NCBI GenBank assembly: GCA_963755375.1
Contig: CAVWKG010000006.1
Span: forward strand, 186,001 to 250,000
Length of the DNA: 64,000 nt
Source: Bog-473 sp963755375
GTDB lineage: Bacteria > Actinomycetota > Acidimicrobiia > Acidimicrobiales > RAAP-2
Direction of reading: 5' to 3'
Shown here: piece by piece, positions 8,123-16,003 of the stretch
Position numbering within the stretch: position 1 is the first letter of the stretch
How the letters are laid out: each line of letters opens with the position of its first letter
Program-made: the position numbers and the translations under genes
The notes under the pieces: generated by a model
Told to the model about the DNA's origin: nothing
Database searches by the model: none
Seen by the model: the letters and a program-made list of their open reading frames with translations, nothing else

Positions 8123-8779
8123 CTATGTGGTGGTGGGCGGGGTCGCAGCTTTGCCTTCGATCTTGTCGACGGCTTCCGTTGCGAATGCCTGCACCGTTGC
8201 GGCGTCGGGTGAGTAGTCCTCGTACCCGATGTCGCCATCTATCTGGCCCAAACGGAATAGCACGATGTCGGCTGTCACTTCGACGCCATCGGCTCCCACC
8301 GTAAGTGCGAAAGCACTTGACGAATCCCCCACCGTTGGAAACGACATAGCTCCAACAGTTCCCGAGATCGGGGTGGTTCCCAACGTAAATGAAATCTTCT
8401 TGCAGCCCTTGAGGATGGCGAGGTACTTGTTGTAGCGCGCCGTTGCTCCTTTGCCGCTTTCAAGCGTCTCATCAAACGTGGGTTCCGTCTGGTCAACGTA
8501 GTGAACTACTGCCCTTGAGATGCCCTTGGTCGGCTTGCCCAAAGACTGAAGCTTGGTCAGACAACCACCCAGATTCGAGTTTCCATTGGTTTCAGAGTTG
8601 TCCACAGACCAGCCCGTCGGCATGTTGGAGAGCGACAACACCTTTGCCTTCACTTGCGACTGGGTGAGGCCATCCGCCGGCAAGTCCAGTGCCAATGTGA
8701 ACAGCCCGAGGCTCCCGACCGCCACTGCCGAGACCGCCAACTGCACGACGCGACTCCACATTCTAGAACCCGCCTTCAT
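8123..8779 (-). CDS. Secreted protein with N-terminal signal sequence
   Basis: About 218 residues. The start at 8779 (MKAGSRMWSR) is preferred over the longer frame because it is followed at once by a basic n-region and a hydrophobic stretch 'VVQLAVSAVAVGSLGLFTLAL', a signal peptide or membrane anchor. The body, with 'VLSLSNMPTGWS' and two spaced Cys (in 'GGCLTKL' and 'KGCKKIS'), resembles actinobacterial extracytoplasmic sensor-like or lipoprotein domains of unknown ligand. It ends with a Thr/Pro tail. Unusual cargo for a phage element. Confidence 0.6.
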   Translation of the reverse strand: MKAGSRMWSRVVQLAVSAVAVGSLGLFTLALDLPADGLTQSQVKAKVLSLSNMPTGWSVDNSETNGNSNLGGCLTKLQSLGKPTKGISRAVVHYVDQTEPTFDETLESGKGATARYNKYLAILKGCKKISFTLGTTPISGTVGAMSFPTVGDSSSAFALTVGADGVEVTADIVLFRLGQIDGDIGYEDYSPDAATVQAFATEAVDKIEGKAATPPTTT

Positions 8780-9271
8780 CGTCCGTCTCTTCAACACCCT
8801 GAACCATAGGTCCCGAGGACCGTCACGGACATCGGCGAGCGTGTGGGCGCCACCCGCGGGCGCCTCCTTGCGAACCACGTTGCCCTCGACAGTCGCTGAT
8901 TTCCTCTTAAAGGACGAGAGCCCGGAGTTTCGGCTGGAACTGTGTCCGCCGCCTCTAGCTAGAGATTGCCGGAGCCCAATAGACGGACATTAATCTGTCC
9001 AAACCCTCAATGGACGAGGGCTGCCCCCATGGTGCCGGACTGGGCTACCTCGTCTTGCCCCCGTCCGTGGGCCTGGAGTGTGGCGACGACCTCGGCGACG
9101 CGTGGGCGGTCAACTCCTTCTGGTTGGTGCCCGGGGCGGAGGATTAAAGGGGAGGAAAAGACCCTCCGTCCCGGGCGGGTTCGATGAGGTGCGACGGCGG
9201 CGAGGGCTCCAACCAACTCGCCGCCGTCGCTACGGCCGCCGAGGCGAACCGGGCACCTTGGCGGGCGATCA
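8780..9271. other. Gap with only a weak 45-codon open frame
   Basis: About 490 bases between the secreted-protein gene and the prohead protease, at the place where capsid genes would be expected in a phiRv1-like order. The only candidate is a plus-strand frame at 9010-9147 (45 codons from ATG, with 'GLGYLVLPPS'), too short and without a clear ribosome site. I see no capsid-like or other known coding signal. Confidence 0.4.
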
Positions 9272-10084
9272 TCATTGCTTCAGCTGCAGCCCGTGACGGC
9301 GGACCTTGAACAGGTCGAGCTCGAGCTTGAGTGCGCCGCCGTTCCGCTTCACCGGCTCCTCGACGACGGGCACCACCGCAGGTCTGGGTACCCAGACCGT
9401 GAAGGCGCGTACCTCGAGTGAACCGCGTAGGTCGGCGCGCTGCTCGACGCCGCCAGCGCGGGCACCGGCGCGGCGTTCAGCGCTCGTCCAGCGTGACTTG
9501 TCTCGGGTGCCGGTGCCGTCGCCGCCCATAGTCCCGCCATACGGCACCGGCGCGTTCTGGGTGCCGTCCGGGCCGCCGAAGTCGTCGTCGGGCCGCTTCT
9601 TCTTCGCCGTCTCGGGCGGGACCAACGAGATCGACGTCGTCGGACTGGCTGGCTGGTTCACGGGTGACACATCTAGGAGCTCAATGGCTCGCACGGTCCT
9701 GTTCATGTAGTCGGCCGACCACTCGTCGTCCAGGACGCGGAAGCCAACGCTCATCTGGGTCAGGTCTTTTCGAGCGATGGCGCTGGCGAGGTCGCTCGCC
9801 AAAGTGGACGACGGGTCGAGCTCGGCGTTGAAGGTCAACGCGTTCGGCGTGTCGGCCAACTTGAGCGTGCCCGCCGATTCCCTGGCGAGTGGCAACGTTC
9901 CTCCCGCGCCGTGGTTCACGAGAAACAGTGCATCGCGCTTGCCGGACGGGTCGTTGGCGACGCCGGGCATCATGGTTTCCATGAAGGGGGGACCAAGGCC
10001 GTCTTCGACGGGATAACTGCAGGGCTGCCCGGCTGCATCCTTGTAGACGATCGGCTGCCCCGTGACTTTGAGTGGAGTTTTCAT
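9272..10084 (-). CDS. HK97-family prohead protease
   Basis: A 270-residue phage maturation protease. The first ~155 residues follow the HK97 prohead protease pattern: 'KRDALFLVNHGAGG', 'LARESAGTLKLADTPNALTF', 'MSVGFRVLDDEW' and 'RAIELLDVSPVNQPA'. The remaining ~110 residues are Arg/Gly/Pro-rich and do not look like the family's usual short tail; they may be diverged or the product of an old rearrangement. ATGA overlap with the upstream 86-residue gene. In phages this enzyme trims scaffold and capsid, yet no capsid gene follows, so its substrate here is unclear. Confidence 0.8.
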   Translation of the reverse strand: MKTPLKVTGQPIVYKDAAGQPCSYPVEDGLGPPFMETMMPGVANDPSGKRDALFLVNHGAGGTLPLARESAGTLKLADTPNALTFNAELDPSSTLASDLASAIARKDLTQMSVGFRVLDDEWSADYMNRTVRAIELLDVSPVNQPASPTTSISLVPPETAKKKRPDDDFGGPDGTQNAPVPYGGTMGGDGTGTRDKSRWTSAERRAGARAGGVEQRADLRGSLEVRAFTVWVPRPAVVPVVEEPVKRNGGALKLELDLFKVRRHGLQLKQ

Positions 10085-10341
10085 TTTGCATCCTTAAGTG
10101 TGGTCTCGAACTTGGACAACTTGGCGAGCATGAAGTCGACACGAGCAGTGCTGCGATTGGGCGCGAGCGCCATGTCGACGGTCAAGTCGTCCCTGTGCGC
10201 GTCGAGGTACTCGCGAGCCTTGCGGACCTCGACGAGCGCCCTCTTTTTGCCGTACTTGGTGCGCGGCGGCTTCGCAGCCAACTTCAGTGCGCGCTTGACG
10301 TCCTCGAGGGGCGCTGGGGTTTTGGGGCGACGGAGTTCCAT
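10081..10341 (-). CDS. Small basic phage protein
   Basis: 86 residues from the ATG at 10341 (MELRRPKTPAPL). That start overlaps the TAA of the upstream gene by one base (TAATG), which suggests translational coupling. Lys/Arg-rich and predicted mostly helical. Its own stop overlaps the protease start (ATGA). Function unknown; the position between terminase and protease suggests a packaging or morphogenesis accessory. Confidence 0.6.
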   Translation of the reverse strand: MELRRPKTPAPLEDVKRALKLAAKPPRTKYGKKRALVEVRKAREYLDAHRDDLTVDMALAPNRSTARVDFMLAKLSKFETTLKDAK

Positions 10342-10757
10342 TAGCCGATCTCCTCGAGGTCGGCCTTGAGCGCCGCCACGCCACCTTTTCGCTGCCATTG
10401 AGCGGCGATTCGGTCATGCTCGAGCAGCTCGGCGGCATGAGCACATTCGTGCCAAACGCCACTGGGCATTGCCGCCCCGCAGTCACGGCAGGGTGGCGCT
10501 GGGGCGAAACTTCGCACCGCTGCGAGCTGTTGCGCGGCGGCGGCGGCGCGGGCGACTTTCATCGGGCCGAGATCCTGCCCCTTGAAATCCTTACATTTGT
10601 GGTCGGGGATGTTGTGGCCACGCCACGATTTGCCACAATCACCGCAGGTCGTGGCGATGCTGTCGAGTGCCGCCAGTCGGGCCGAGGCCGCATCGGTGCA
10701 AACTCTCAGCGGCTCGACCCTCTGCGGATTATCCGTCGTTCTCGAAAATATGCTCAT
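10341..10757 (-). CDS. Zinc-ribbon-like phage protein
   Basis: 138 residues with two metal-binding-type clusters: 'CGDCGKSWRGHNIPDHKC' (CxxC...H...C) and 'CRDCGAAMPSGVWHECAH'. Small zinc-ribbon proteins of this sort are common next to terminase genes in actinophages, but their function is not defined. It starts 15 bp after the terminase stop and is coupled to the next gene by a TAATG overlap. Confidence 0.6.
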   Translation of the reverse strand: MSIFSRTTDNPQRVEPLRVCTDAASARLAALDSIATTCGDCGKSWRGHNIPDHKCKDFKGQDLGPMKVARAAAAAQQLAAVRSFAPAPPCRDCGAAMPSGVWHECAHAAELLEHDRIAAQWQRKGGVAALKADLEEIG

Positions 10758-10772
10758 TGCGTTTCTTTCCTT

Positions 10773-12323
10773 TCAGGTGGGGTTGTTGGGTTGGACGAAG
10801 AGGGGCGATGGCGACTCGACTGGCGCTCGACTGCCGACGAGCCATGTGTTCGAGATTTGAGGGCTCCAGGACGGGAAGCCGCCGGGTGGTTGGATGCGGC
10901 CTTCGCTGATCAGGCGCTCGGCGACCTCGGTGAGACTCCAGATGCCAACGGTGCCGGGCTGTAGCTGGGCGCCCCACAGCGCCAGCGTGACGGCGACCAG
11001 AGGGCTGATGTCGACGCTCGAGGACTTCCGAGACCAGAGCCACGCATCGCCCAGGGATCGCTTGACCGCTCCGTCCAGGCTGGCGATCAGTTCGCGCTGG
11101 CCTCGATGGACGAGGTTTCCCTCTGTCACGTGATCGAACCAACAGCCACACGCCTTGGCATGCTCGGCGGCTTGAACCTGGGTCACATCGACCCTCAAGT
11201 CGGCGAGTGCGGGGAGGAGGCTCCCAGCCGGGCCGGCGGGATCGCAGAGCACGGCGTCGGGCTTGTACTTCTCGACCAGCTCGGCGATGCGAGCCGGCAC
11301 CCATTGCGTACCCTGCTCGTTGTCGGTCAGCTCGACGTGGAACCGGCCGTCGTCGCGCTTGCCGGCCATGGCGATGGATGCGATAGCTCGATCGGGAGTG
11401 ACGTCGAAAGCGAAGGTGATCCGGTCAGGAGGTACGGCGCGGAGGTCGGCCAGGGCGTTCCACTGGGCGAGTGGGATGACGGGTTCGACCACGGCGGAGG
11501 TCCACTGGTTGAGCCGCGCCCGACGGAACTCGGCCAGGTCCATCGAAGCGTGCTCGGCGGCGATGGCCGACTCGGGGATGGTGATCCCCATGGATGGGTT
11601 TGCGCTCGCCCACGTGCGCGGGTCGGACGGCTCTGCGTCCTCGTCGGCCGAATACTCGACATAGCACGACGTCTCGGTGACGCCAGCCTGGGCAAGTTGG
11701 CGCCCCTGCTCGACGCGATTGCGCAAGTACGGCGAGCCGTGGAGAGTCCCCGCCGTAGACACGACAATGAACTGCGGTGACTGCCTTGTCGCCATGGACG
11801 GGAGCAGGGCTTGCTCCATCCGGTCGTCCGGTTGTGCGAACGCCTCGTCGATGACGGCGACGTCGTTGACCGTCCCGTGGCCGGCTTTAAGCGTGCTGGC
11901 CACAAGCGAGAGCTCGCTGCCGTTGGTGAACTGGATGGCCTCGCTGCCGTTGGCCAGGCGTGCCTTGTAGTACGGCGCCAGCGGGCTTGTATCCAGCTCG
12001 GGGAGCCATGTGCCCATCATCATTTTTCGCGCATCGTTGAGCGTCTGAGACGTGAACTTGAGCCGCTGGTTGCGGTGATAGAGGGCCCGGGTCAACAGGT
12101 ACACCTCGACAGCGAGGCTCTTGCCGTTCTGGCGCGGAACGAGCAGAGTGGCGTCCCGATAAACGAAGCGATCGTCGTCGTCGAGCTCGAGGATCAGATC
12201 CCACCACTGCTGCTGCCACTCCATGGGGTCGCGGCCGATCTGGCGGCAGACATTGGCCGCGATGTCGCCGAGAGACTTCCTGCCCGGTGTGCGCGGCGTT
12301 GCGAATCGAGGAGTGCAGGTCAT
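10773..12323 (-). CDS. terL: Phage terminase large subunit
   Basis: A 516-residue DNA-packaging motor. The N-terminal ATPase domain has Walker A VPRQNGKS (62-69) and Walker B VAVIDEA (155-161), with 'VVSTAG' as the likely coupling motif. A C-terminal RNase H-like nuclease domain begins near 'ITFAFDVTPDRAIASIAM', with acidic residues also in 'AVLCDPAG'. Length is normal for the family. It overlaps the preceding small-subunit gene by ATGA. An intact TerL implies that the element can, or once could, be packaged. Confidence 0.93.
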   Translation of the reverse strand: MTCTPRFATPRTPGRKSLGDIAANVCRQIGRDPMEWQQQWWDLILELDDDDRFVYRDATLLVPRQNGKSLAVEVYLLTRALYHRNQRLKFTSQTLNDARKMMMGTWLPELDTSPLAPYYKARLANGSEAIQFTNGSELSLVASTLKAGHGTVNDVAVIDEAFAQPDDRMEQALLPSMATRQSPQFIVVSTAGTLHGSPYLRNRVEQGRQLAQAGVTETSCYVEYSADEDAEPSDPRTWASANPSMGITIPESAIAAEHASMDLAEFRRARLNQWTSAVVEPVIPLAQWNALADLRAVPPDRITFAFDVTPDRAIASIAMAGKRDDGRFHVELTDNEQGTQWVPARIAELVEKYKPDAVLCDPAGPAGSLLPALADLRVDVTQVQAAEHAKACGCWFDHVTEGNLVHRGQRELIASLDGAVKRSLGDAWLWSRKSSSVDISPLVAVTLALWGAQLQPGTVGIWSLTEVAERLISEGRIQPPGGFPSWSPQISNTWLVGSRAPVESPSPLFVQPNNPT

Positions 12324-12592
12324 GTGGCCTCCGTCGAGAGGAGCTGGCGCAGGAACTTGTCAGCGTCCTGGGCGTTCGCCGGGACCATGATCGCCTCGAG
12401 CGTGACCTGGAGCTCCCGGGAGAGCCCAGCGGCGGCCATCGCCGCGGCGCCAGTGGTAGCGGTGGCCGTGCTGTCGATGCGCTCGGCCAGGGCCACGGCC
12501 ACGGCCGCCCGGGCCTCGCCCATCTCGTCAAGGGTCAGTCCGGCGATCAGCTTCTTGACGGCAGCCGTGACGGGCTGGCCCGTGCGGGTCAC
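12320..12592 (-). CDS. Putative terminase small subunit
   Basis: 90 residues, helical and Ala-rich ('AVKKLIAGLTLDEMGEARAAVAVALAERI'). The function is inferred mainly from position directly upstream of TerL with an ATGA overlap, as in many phage packaging modules; the sequence alone does not show a DNA-binding HTH. It begins at a GTG that overlaps the TGA of the HNH-AP2 gene. Confidence 0.5.
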   Translation of the reverse strand: MTRTGQPVTAAVKKLIAGLTLDEMGEARAAVAVALAERIDSTATATTGAAAMAAAGLSRELQVTLEAIMVPANAQDADKFLRQLLSTEAT

Positions 12593-13083
12593 GCTGCGCT
12601 CCGGATGTCGGCGTTGGTCTTAGCGAACTCGCCGTGGTACTTGATGGCCGCACTGTCATAAGCCGCTGCGGCGGCCTCGGCGGTGGCGAAGTAGCCAAGG
12701 TCGTGTCGGTTGCCGTTGACTGCGATGCGTGCCCACCACCGTTGAAGACGCTCATGCCAGATGACACCCTTATAGCCAGACGCACTGTTCGCCCCGAGTC
12801 GCCGGTTGCTTCCGTTCTGAGCCGACGTCGCCAGGCGGAGGTTCGCTCGGCGGTTGTCGAGGCCGTCATGGTTCTTGTGGTCAACCTGTAGACCGGCCGG
12901 AGCGTCGAGCACCAGGCGGTGCATCTCCACCGTGGTGTCCCCACCATCTGGACGCCGGGCGTGACGTCGGGCGTACCACGTCTGACCCGACCATCGGGCA
13001 TGCCACTTCCACTGAGACAGCCACTCGTAGTCATCGTCGTCGACCAGTGCGGCCCTGCCTTGTGTGAGTTCGATGGATCGCAT
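12589..13083 (-). CDS. HNH homing endonuclease with AP2 DNA-binding domain
   Basis: 164 residues from the ATG at 13083 (MRSIELTQG). The longer open frame upstream is a shadow of the neighbouring HNH gene. An HNH core 'VDHKNHDGLDNRRANLRLAT' is followed by an AP2-type module, 'GYKGVIWHERLQRWWARI' to 'LGYFATAEAAAAAYDSAA'. This HNH-AP2 layout is that of free-standing phage homing endonucleases, so the gene may be a selfish insertion in the packaging operon. It begins 5 bp after the upstream HNH gene and overlaps the downstream gene by GTGA. Confidence 0.85.
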   Translation of the reverse strand: MRSIELTQGRAALVDDDDYEWLSQWKWHARWSGQTWYARRHARRPDGGDTTVEMHRLVLDAPAGLQVDHKNHDGLDNRRANLRLATSAQNGSNRRLGANSASGYKGVIWHERLQRWWARIAVNGNRHDLGYFATAEAAAAAYDSAAIKYHGEFAKTNADIRSAA

Positions 13084-13088
13084 GCCGC

Positions 13089-13430
13089 CTACCAGTCTCG
13101 GGATGGGTTGGATACGCCCGTCGTCATTGGCTGCGGCCGGCGACGCCGCGCCGTGCGCCGTGTGTTGCACCCACGATGCGCGGGCCGCAGTAGGGACTCG
13201 TCGAGGGCGAGCCGCTTCTGGTCTGCCGGGGACAGCAGGCGCATGGACTTGATTGAGTACAAGTGGTCCACGGTCGGGGACCACTTGGACTTGGGGTCGG
13301 CATTGAGGTCGATGTAGTTGCCGCACACCCAGCAGATCTGGCTCGCAGCGAGGACACGCGCCCTCACGGCCTCCCATTCGACGCCACCGCGCCCAGGATG
13401 GCGCCGGCCGTTGAGCAGGGGCGTGGTCAT
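13089..13430 (-). CDS. HNH endonuclease (packaging-associated type)
   Basis: 113 residues. Zinc-knuckle Cys pairs 'CWVCG' and 'HRGCNTRR' bracket the catalytic 'SPTVDHLYSIK' His. HNH proteins of this kind sit directly beside terminase genes in many phages and are needed for cos cleavage with TerL in HK97-like systems. Here the HNH-AP2 gene separates it from the terminase pair. ATGA overlap with the preceding 73-residue gene. Confidence 0.82.
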   Translation of the reverse strand: MTTPLLNGRRHPGRGGVEWEAVRARVLAASQICWVCGNYIDLNADPKSKWSPTVDHLYSIKSMRLLSPADQKRLALDESLLRPAHRGCNTRRTARRRRPQPMTTGVSNPSRDW

Positions 13431-13648
13431 CGTGCAAACCGCTCGTAGGGCTTCCGGCGCGCCCAGTAGTAGGTGCCATTGCTTCGACGGTGGCGGGCCA
13501 CAGCGGGGTGCGAGCGCAGGTTCTCGAAGAACCTGTCCGGGTCCCGGCTGCCCAGGTGCCGAACCAGGGCGTCCTGATCGGCCTTGCCCCAGTAGCCCTT
13601 GGCCTCGATGGCCTTTACGACCCGGGCAACCACTGCATCATCAACCAT
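13427..13648 (-). CDS. Small phage protein
   Basis: 73 residues from the ATG at 13648 (MVDDAVVARVV), chosen because the upstream extension is low-quality. The segment 'RDPDRFFENLRSHPAVARHRRSNGTYYWARRK' suggests a winged-helix-like nucleic-acid binding fold. Overlaps the HNH start (ATGA). Function unknown. Bases 13649-13838 upstream hold no convincing gene. Confidence 0.5.
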   Translation of the reverse strand: MVDDAVVARVVKAIEAKGYWGKADQDALVRHLGSRDPDRFFENLRSHPAVARHRRSNGTYYWARRKPYERFAR

Positions 13649-13838
13649 TTGTGTGCTGCCTTTCTCCAAATGTGAGCGAAAAGCTCCTGGTTCCAAACCA
13701 AAGCCTGCGAGACCGGAGGGATTTTTTTAGGACCACTGGGGACGTCCTGACACGACACAGGGGTTGCCACCCGGCCCCCCCATACATGCAGGTCACGGGC
13801 TATATCTGTCACGACTGTGGTGGTGTGGGTGTGGTGCA

Positions 13839-13994
13839 TCACGACGGTCCCGCCGTTCGCTGCTGCTGTCGCCGCTGACGGGCCAGGTGCCGCGCCTTCG
13901 CCGCGCTGTCGCGCACGGCGGCACGCGCACGCGCCTGCGCTGTGCGCCGCCGGCTTGTCGTCGACTGGCGCCGAGTGTTGGTGTGGCGGCTCAC
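13839..13994 (-). CDS. Very basic 51-residue protein
   Basis: 51 residues from a GTG that overlaps the TGA of the preceding gene (GTGA), the spacing seen throughout this operon, which is the main reason for calling it. It is Arg/Gln/Ser-rich ('RRQSTTSRRRTAQARARAAV'), so it probably binds nucleic acid or is disordered. No family recognised; a spurious call cannot be excluded. Confidence 0.4.
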   Translation of the reverse strand: MSRHTNTRRQSTTSRRRTAQARARAAVRDSAAKARHLARQRRQQQRTAGPS

Positions 13995-14188
13995 GAGGTC
14001 GCCACCGCGGCGACAGCACGCAGTGCCTGGGCGTGTGGACATGGACCCAAACCAGGGCAGCGGCTGCAGGTCCACCCGGTCTTCTCGAGCCGAAGGTCTG
14101 CGATGCCGGCCGAATCTCTGACGCTGGCGGTCATGGTTCGCTCCGACATCCAGGTGATGGCCACCGCCTCGGCGCCCACGAGGTTCAC
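13991..14188 (-). CDS. Small Cys-containing phage protein
   Basis: 65 residues. A GTG start overlaps the TAG stop of the previous gene (TAGTG), and its own stop overlaps the next GTG. The C-terminal half 'TGWTCSRCPGLGPCPHAQAL' has three Cys and a His arranged like a small zinc site. Unknown function; part of the chain of coupled small genes after the helicase. Confidence 0.5.
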   Translation of the reverse strand: MNLVGAEAVAITWMSERTMTASVRDSAGIADLRLEKTGWTCSRCPGLGPCPHAQALRAVAAVATS

Positions 14189-14349
14189 TACGGACTCTTG
14201 TCCATGTCGCTGTGGGCAATCTCAACGATGCGCTCAGCACCGAGCACCACCGCCGGGACAGCGGAGCGTTGAGCATCTCGGTGGTAATACGCCTCAACCT
14301 GGTCGACGTAGGCCAACTCGAATGGGGTAAGCGGGTGCTGTGCTGCCAT
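14188..14349 (-). CDS. 53-residue phage protein
   Basis: 53 residues from ATG 14349 (MAAQHPLTPFEL), acidic and helical. Called because its stop couples to the next gene (TAGTG) and its composition is protein-like. It is the first gene after the iteron-like region, so its promoter may lie there. Function unknown. Confidence 0.5.
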   Translation of the reverse strand: MAAQHPLTPFELAYVDQVEAYYHRDAQRSAVPAVVLGAERIVEIAHSDMDKSP

Positions 14350-14388
14350 GAGCAATCGGGTCCTTTCCTGGAGTTGCTGGGGTCTCAA

Positions 14389-14518
14389 ATGGGGGTTGCT
14401 TATTTTTAAAAGTCCTGGTGGGACGCGGTGGGTCGCGGTTTCCGGTTGTTCTGATATCTGTCCCTCGCGTCGAGATGAACCGGAAAGTGCGACCCACCGC
14501 GACCCATATGGGGGTTGC
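14389..14518. repeat. Iteron-like direct and inverted repeats, candidate replication origin
   Basis: Two tandem 10-mers GGTGGGACGC and GGTGGGTCGC (14417-14436) face two inverted copies GCGACCCACC and GCGACCCATA (14489-14508). TTTCCGGTT (14439-14447) pairs with AACCGGAAA (14478-14486). The core arms 14425-14447 and 14478-14500 are 23 bp with two mismatches and a 30-base loop. ATGGGGGTTGC flanks both sides (14389-14399 and 14508-14518). The region sits directly downstream of the primase-helicase gene. Iterons plus a large dyad beside a replication gene suggest an origin; a strong terminator is the alternative. Confidence 0.55.
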
Positions 14519-14527
14519 AACCCGCCA

Positions 14528-16003
14528 TCATCGAACCCTCACGCCAGCCCAGAATCGACCCCGAGCGCTCGACTTCTGAGGCGTTGCACCGTGAGCCCTC
14601 ATGGCCTTGGTGACGCGAGCCCAATGGGTCCTGATCTCTAGACCGCGCTCGTCACACCACCCCTCATGAAGACCTGAGAGCCCGAATGCTTCCCCTCGTC
14701 GGTCAAACTCGACGCCCATTTCCTCGAAGAACTGGGCGACAGTGTCCTCGTCGGCCCGATAGCCGTCGGTTGACACCCGGACCGAATCCGGTGGCTCGAA
14801 TCCTTCAGCAGTGAACCGGCGAGCGCCTTCGACGGCCCACGCCAAGATGCCCTCAGCTTCACCCGCCAGCTTCGCGGCCAGATTCTCGTCGCGCTCCGCT
14901 GGCGGGATCGTGACAGCCCAGTCGATGAGTCGAACTCGACGCCAGATCCCCTCATCCGCGCCCAAGATGTTGGGCCGATAGTTGGAGAACATGATCAGCG
15001 TGTGTGTCGGATCGAACGACCACCGGTCTTCGCGCATGCGCCGAGCTCGCAGACGGTCGCCACCTGTGAGGTTCTTGATGCTGGCGTCGTCAAGCTGCGC
15101 GGCGCCGCTTGTCTCACCCATGACGGCGAGGCGCACGCGGAACAGCTCTGCGACTACGGTCTCGTGCTGTTCGTGCCTCGACGCGATGATGAGCGAACGA
15201 TGAGGTTCGATGACATACGGGCCGGCTGCCGACTTGACCGCACCGAAGAACTTGCTCTTGCCGTTGCCACCGCCGCCAAAGTGAATAGACAATGTCTCGG
15301 TTGGCATGCCGGTGATGCCAGCGCCGATCTCGCGTTGTAGATAGTCACGCACCAGCGGATCTGGTTGCCACCGCTCAAGACACTTCTTCCACAACGGCGC
15401 CACCGCGTCGGGGTCGAACTCGACGGGTGCCTGCAATGTACAGAGGTCCGCGGGATCGTGCGGACGCAGCCCTCCGGTGCGAAGGTCCACTGTCCCGTTC
15501 CTCACGTTGAGGACGTAGGGGTCGGCGTCGAGATCTTCGTGCTTGACAAGCACCCGAGAATCACCACGCGCCAGGTGGACCATGGCCGAAATGGCCGCGC
15601 CAGATTCGGCACGCTTGGCCGCTGCATACACGGTGTCGCGGGTTGAATGGGGCGCCTTGGCAACCTGAGTGAATAGAGACTTTCCGACGACCTTGGCCCG
15701 TTCCTTCACCAGCGCATCGCCGCCGTCGACGTTCCAGCGGCCGCGCTCATAGGCGATCCAACGCTGCCACTCGTGAACGTATCGAACGGAGTCGCCAGCA
15801 ATCTCGACGAACCGCGCAGCATTGCCCACGTCGGTCAGGTGGTGTCCATCGGGGGCCGTAATGCCGTCCGATTCGGTGGACTCGTTGTCCCGTCTCCGAC
15901 TACCTCGCTCCACATCAATCGCGGTCTTTTTTTCGGGGTCTTTTGTCTGCTGGTACAGCCGCGTCAGCTCAGGCCCGGACATCTTCGAGAGGTCATCGCT
16001 CAC
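14528..16003 (-). CDS. D5/P4-family phage primase-helicase
   Basis: About 491 residues from GTG 16003. The D5_N-type region includes 'WIAYERGRWNVDGGDALVKERAKVV' and 'VLNVRNGTVDLRTGGLRPHDP'. It is followed by a superfamily-3 helicase core with Walker A 'GGGGNGKS', Walker B-like 'RLAVMGETSG', sensor 'LIMFSNYRPNI' and an Arg finger in 'GIWRRVRLIDW'. It would unwind DNA for element replication after excision or during helper infection. The start overlaps the end of the upstream gene by 11 bases. Confidence 0.9.
   Translation of the reverse strand: MSDDLSKMSGPELTRLYQQTKDPEKKTAIDVERGSRRRDNESTESDGITAPDGHHLTDVGNAARFVEIAGDSVRYVHEWQRWIAYERGRWNVDGGDALVKERAKVVGKSLFTQVAKAPHSTRDTVYAAAKRAESGAAISAMVHLARGDSRVLVKHEDLDADPYVLNVRNGTVDLRTGGLRPHDPADLCTLQAPVEFDPDAVAPLWKKCLERWQPDPLVRDYLQREIGAGITGMPTETLSIHFGGGGNGKSKFFGAVKSAAGPYVIEPHRSLIIASRHEQHETVVAELFRVRLAVMGETSGAAQLDDASIKNLTGGDRLRARRMREDRWSFDPTHTLIMFSNYRPNILGADEGIWRRVRLIDWAVTIPPAERDENLAAKLAGEAEGILAWAVEGARRFTAEGFEPPDSVRVSTDGYRADEDTVAQFFEEMGVEFDRRGEAFGLSGLHEGWCDERGLEIRTHWARVTKAMRAHGATPQKSSARGRFWAGVRVR

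Noticed and set aside
9010..9147. 45-codon plus-strand frame before the prohead protease
   Set aside because: Too short, no ribosome site, no coupling to neighbours; mentioned only as gap content.
13615..14019. Minus-strand 134-codon frame overlapping the small coupled genes
   Set aside because: Conflicts with three genes that show stop-start coupling; starts and composition are poor.
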